A stretch of 64,000 nt of DNA from Sulfurovum sp. (lineage in GTDB: Bacteria > Campylobacterota > Campylobacteria > Campylobacterales > Sulfurovaceae), in the NCBI GenBank assembly GCA_027063305.1, contig JAMORY010000011.1:92231-156230 (forward strand), read 5' to 3'. The translations under genes and the position numbers were made by a program. A model generated the notes under the pieces. It searched no databases. It was not told where the DNA came from and saw nothing but the letters and a program-made list of their open reading frames with translations. Positions 61,494 through 64,000 of the stretch are shown here, in pieces (within the stretch, counting starts at the first letter, position 1; each line of letters starts with the position of its first letter).

Positions 61494-62586
61494 CGAGCAC
61501 CCTCTCTATCTCATGCATCGCATCTTCATTTTTAAGCGTGAACTTGATCTCAATACGTCTGGAAGCCTCTTTATCTTCCACTCCGTTGACCTTCACCGCA
61601 TCAAGATAGGCACGCCCAGATGCGACCAGTAACGGTTTGAGGTTGTAGCGTTTGGCAATGTCGAGTGTTAGCAGGTAGTTCATGACTGCAAAGGCACGTT
61701 TTTGTGAAAGCTCCAGATTGTAAAGGTAGCCGCCGTCACTGTCGGTATGCCCTTCGATGATGATCTTGTCCAAATGCGGTTTGATACGCCGATCGCGCAT
61801 GAGTGTTCCGATATACTCTTCAAACGCCTCTTTGAGCGCTGTTTTGGCTTCTTCCTTCAGTACCGCCGAGCCTTTATCGAAGAGAATATTCGATGAGAGT
61901 TTTAGCGAACCGCTCTTTTTGTCAATATCTATCTTATCTCCCAACGCCTCTTTAAGTGCCGTGATAACTTGCAGTTTAATACCCGTAAGTGCCCGTATCT
62001 GCGCTTTTTGACGCTGCATTTTTGCCAAGAGCGCATCATAGCGTACCCTCTCTTCACGCTTTTGCCCCTGCATCTTCTCCAGCTCTTGTTGCTGACCTTC
62101 AAGGCGGCGCTGTAATGTAGCAAGCGTAATAGCGTAATGTTCTAGTCGGGTCTGTGTTGTTGTGTTGTAGTCCTGAAAGCGGCTACGTTGCTCTGCCAGT
62201 GCCAAAGAGAGTGCTTTTTGCTTTGCCTCCGACTCTTGAAGCATTTTGCGAAGGGCACGGATACGCAGTTGCTTTTGCACAAGGGTCTGCATGGTCGCAT
62301 TAAGGTCATGGTTTTGTTTTTGTAGCGTCTGACTCTGCTGTGTCAAAAGTGCTTGAGAGAGCACAAGCTCCTTGCTAAGGCGTGTGAGGTTCTCCTCTTT
62401 GAGCGTTAAACGTGTCGAGAGTTGGGCAAGACGGCTCTCTTGACGATCGAGCTTTCCTTTTAAAATGACCGATTTGGAGACGATCGCACCGATAAGCAAA
62501 ATAAAGACAAAAAGCAAACCTGCCATCAAGTCGGCGTAGGAGATCCAGAAGTTACTCCCCTCGTCCGTACTTTTTTCTCTAAACAT
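61483..62586 (-). CDS. MotB/ZorB-like membrane protein with OmpA peptidoglycan-binding domain
   Basis: A 367-residue protein: one N-terminal TM with a conserved Asp in FWISYADLMAGLLFVF, placed as in the MotB proton path; a periplasmic coiled coil of about 170 residues (35-210); and a C-terminal OmpA domain (IIIEGHTDSDGGYLYNLELS) that binds peptidoglycan. Overlaps the MotA-like gene by eight bases. The long coiled coil exceeds that of flagellar MotB. Expected to form a proton-driven complex with its partner. Confidence 0.85.
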   Translation of the reverse strand: MFREKSTDEGSNFWISYADLMAGLLFVFILLIGAIVSKSVILKGKLDRQESRLAQLSTRLTLKEENLTRLSKELVLSQALLTQQSQTLQKQNHDLNATMQTLVQKQLRIRALRKMLQESEAKQKALSLALAEQRSRFQDYNTTTQTRLEHYAITLATLQRRLEGQQQELEKMQGQKREERVRYDALLAKMQRQKAQIRALTGIKLQVITALKEALGDKIDIDKKSGSLKLSSNILFDKGSAVLKEEAKTALKEAFEEYIGTLMRDRRIKPHLDKIIIEGHTDSDGGYLYNLELSQKRAFAVMNYLLTLDIAKRYNLKPLLVASGRAYLDAVKVNGVEDKEASRRIEIKFTLKNEDAMHEIERVLDAQ

Positions 62587-63691
62587 CTTCTTTCTCTTCT
62601 TGTGTGGACAGTCTACTCATGATCTCAAGATTCTGTTCCGAGATCACCCGAGAGAAGGTAGCCAGTTTCTCAACGATCTGGGCAACCTCCGTATCTATCT
62701 TGTCGAAAGTTCTGTCGACACTGCCATCAAATCGTTGCATGGTGCGCTGAAGGCTCTTGGCATTCTCATTGAAGCCTTCGATGTTCTCTTTGATGGTCGC
62801 AACCGCATTGATGCTCTCTTCACGCTCTTCAATACGTTCCAACGTCTGACGCAACTCCTGAAGGACTGCTTGCATATGGTTGCTGATCTGCGTGAACCCT
62901 TCGGTCGTCTCGGAAACGATGGTGGTGAAGTTCTTGAGGTACTGGTCGTTCATTTCACGAATGAAATCCATGTTGAATGTCTCTTTAAGCGTTTTGACGA
63001 TCTCCTGATCTTTGAGCGCATTTTGCATATGCTGATGCTTGATAAGCTCCGCCTCTTTCCATACACGCGAATCGTAAAGCTTTTCAAGGTCGTAGAGTAT
63101 CTTATCTATCTTACTGCTTCCGCGTTTTTCAAAGTATGTCCATATCAGTGAAAGCCCAATACCATAGATAGAAGCATAGAATGCCGTACCGATACCTGAG
63201 AGCAGAAGCGATATCTCTCTATCGAGTGCATTGGTATCTTGCACCGTAAAGTCGGGCATGGAGATGGCAATGGCGATGAACGTCCCCAAAATTCCCAGCA
63301 TTGGAAAGACCGAAGGGGCGACACGTGCAAAGTTGTCGTTACGGATATCTTTGTAGTACTCCGCCATAAAATCCTTGACATGAAGGGTAGACTTTGTCTT
63401 TCCCATGATCGTAAGTGCATTGGCACGCAACGCCTGCTGAAGCTGTTCCTCCATCATTAGGAACGACCTGCGCATACGACACGCCGCAAAATTGGCATTG
63501 TGCCGTACGAACGCAATAAAGACCACAAAGATAAAAGAGATAATAATAAGCGTATGCAGCTCTACGGAAAAGGGGATCACCCCCGCATAGCCCAGTGCCA
63601 AAGCCACAAGAAAAAGCAGCGGTATCAGCACGATCACAAAGGCATTCCCGAAACAGGAGGGAGATTGGGTGGTCGGTTGGGTATCGAACAT
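62579..63691 (-). CDS. MotA/TolQ/ExbB-type proton-channel protein with long C-terminal tail
   Basis: A 370-residue protein with four TM helices at about 18-40, 46-66, 137-158 and 165-190 (VFPMLGILGTFIAIAIS, LLLSGIGTAFYASIYGIGLSLI), then a cytoplasmic tail of about 175 residues predicted as coiled coil (LQELRQTLERIEEREESIN). The tail is absent from TolQ/ExbB and resembles ZorA or other MotA-like proteins outside flagella. AGGA precedes the ATG and TATACT lies 29 bases upstream. What the motor drives is unknown. Confidence 0.85.
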   Translation of the reverse strand: MFDTQPTTQSPSCFGNAFVIVLIPLLFLVALALGYAGVIPFSVELHTLIIISFIFVVFIAFVRHNANFAACRMRRSFLMMEEQLQQALRANALTIMGKTKSTLHVKDFMAEYYKDIRNDNFARVAPSVFPMLGILGTFIAIAISMPDFTVQDTNALDREISLLLSGIGTAFYASIYGIGLSLIWTYFEKRGSSKIDKILYDLEKLYDSRVWKEAELIKHQHMQNALKDQEIVKTLKETFNMDFIREMNDQYLKNFTTIVSETTEGFTQISNHMQAVLQELRQTLERIEEREESINAVATIKENIEGFNENAKSLQRTMQRFDGSVDRTFDKIDTEVAQIVEKLATFSRVISEQNLEIMSRLSTQEEKEDV

Positions 63692-63719
63692 GGGACGTTC
63701 CTACAAGTGATTTAAGAAG

Positions 63720-63725
63720 AGTATA
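63720..63725 (-). promoter_or_regulatory. Promoter -10 of the MotA/OmpA operon
   Basis: TATACT on the minus strand at 63725-63720, 29 bases before the ATG and just past the end of the recombinase remnant. Confidence 0.45.
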
Positions 63726-63747
63726 GCAAAGTTCATTAAACGATTTG

Positions 63748-64000
63748 TTAATTCGCATTCAAATAGACCATCGTCGTCTCCACACTTTTATGTCCAAGCA
63801 ACTCTTGTATGGAACGCAGATCGATACCACTTTGCAAAAGATGTGTCGCGTAGGAGTGCATGGATGTTCCAACTGCTCATATCGACACCTAATACTTCTT
63901 TGTATAGAAAGAGAATTGCAGCAAAGGCTTGGTTCTGGGTTGTGGGAGAAACTTTTTTATTGACTGCAAGAAATGTTAAAAACTGTTCTATCTCTTCTTT
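63748..64000 (-). pseudogene. Collapsed tyrosine recombinase (integron-integrase-like), continues beyond the window
   Basis: Reading in from the window edge, one frame gives an N-terminal core-binding segment (EIEQFLTFLAVNKKVSPTTQ, then NQAFAAILFLYKEVLG). Directly after it, in another frame, comes the extreme C-terminus of a tyrosine recombinase: [37 protein letters not shown], including the box-II His region and the nucleophilic Tyr. The catalytic middle, with the first Arg and Lys, is missing. So an internal deletion of several hundred bases has fused the two ends. The N-terminal wording resembles IntI or phage-type integrases more than XerC/D. Confidence 0.78.

Noticed and set aside
61320..64000. 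Complete Zorya defence system
   Set aside because: Only the channel pair is present; the downstream side is occupied by mltG on the other strand and the upstream side by a recombinase remnant. Without ZorC/D/E the label would be unsupported.
1..64000. tRNA and rRNA genes
   Set aside because: I looked for T-loop GGTTCGA-type signatures with matching acceptor stems and for conserved rRNA blocks; none found by eye. A tRNAscan or cmscan run would be decisive.

Overview
The window reads as chromosomal DNA of a Campylobacterota (epsilonproteobacterial) bacterium, most likely a Sulfurovum/Sulfurimonas-type free-living lineage. This is inferred from the gene families (short-form ArgA, LptC/LptA-EngB block, Campylobacterota-type LepB, several monohaem cytochromes c), from dense operons with 1-14 base overlaps, and from promoters dominated by an extended -10 box. 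No rRNA, tRNA or CRISPR array was seen. The species call is inference; the gene calls rest on motifs read from the sequence.

Layout. 1-2.5 kb: end of a helical protein gene, nhaA, then an intergenic MITE-like element sitting directly in front of a Phd/VapC toxin-antitoxin pair. 2.7-9.2 kb: valS and a Sel1-repeat gene, then a minus-strand run of methyltransferase, hypothetical, exonuclease III and a Y-family polymerase. 9.4-16.2 kb: an orphan TRAP binding protein followed by a strip of decaying genes (cytochrome c/Spy pair, DUF4874/DUF4832 lipoprotein, NMT1-like binding protein, GGDEF-EAL protein), all carrying frameshifts or stops. 16.2-19.3 kb: dgt, arfB, rsmE and a hypothetical gene. 19.3-21.1 kb: a RelBE-type toxin-antitoxin module between 32-nt direct repeats, and a REP-associated transposase (RAYT) flanked by four REP units. 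21.1-29.3 kb: a nuclease/defence-like block with a DUF2779 protein (Cas4-like plus DEDD-like), an AT-rich NACHT NTPase split by a frameshift, and sbcC-sbcD. 29.3-34 kb: thpR, rlmB whose start lies in an IVP (four-helix bundle) cassette with inverted heptamer arrays, fabI, a half-length asparaginase, queC and a probably leaderless ybeY. 34-46.4 kb: a Ca2+/Na+ exchanger, then a tight eleven-gene minus-strand envelope operon (tatD, mltD, rlpA, hisB, kdsC, lptC, lptA, engB, argA, mreD-like, mrdA), a membrane-anchored HPt protein, and nadK-recN. 46.5-61.4 kb: two cytochromes c, a cold-shock gene preceded by a second copy of the structured element found in the MITE, then folD, lepB, an M50 protease, rpiB, trxA, apt, an orphan trpB, pepA, a CPA2 antiporter, ychF, a purine phosphoribosyltransferase and mltG. 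61.3-64 kb: an operon for a MotA/ExbB-like channel and an OmpA/MotB-like partner, next to a collapsed tyrosine recombinase.

How it works together. Much of the window builds or remodels the envelope: KdsC, LptC and LptA for LPS; MrdA, MltD, RlpA and MltG for peptidoglycan; LepB for secretion; FabI for fatty acids. The accessory material is small-scale: two toxin-antitoxin pairs, a NACHT gene, and at least four kinds of non-autonomous or single-gene mobile element (TIR-bounded MITE, covarying hairpin repeat, REP/RAYT, IVP cassette). The least expected signals are the 88-nt hairpin repeat with eight compensatory base-pair changes between its two copies, the MITE that separates a likely operator from its antitoxin gene, and the IVP cassette that supplies the start codon of rlmB.
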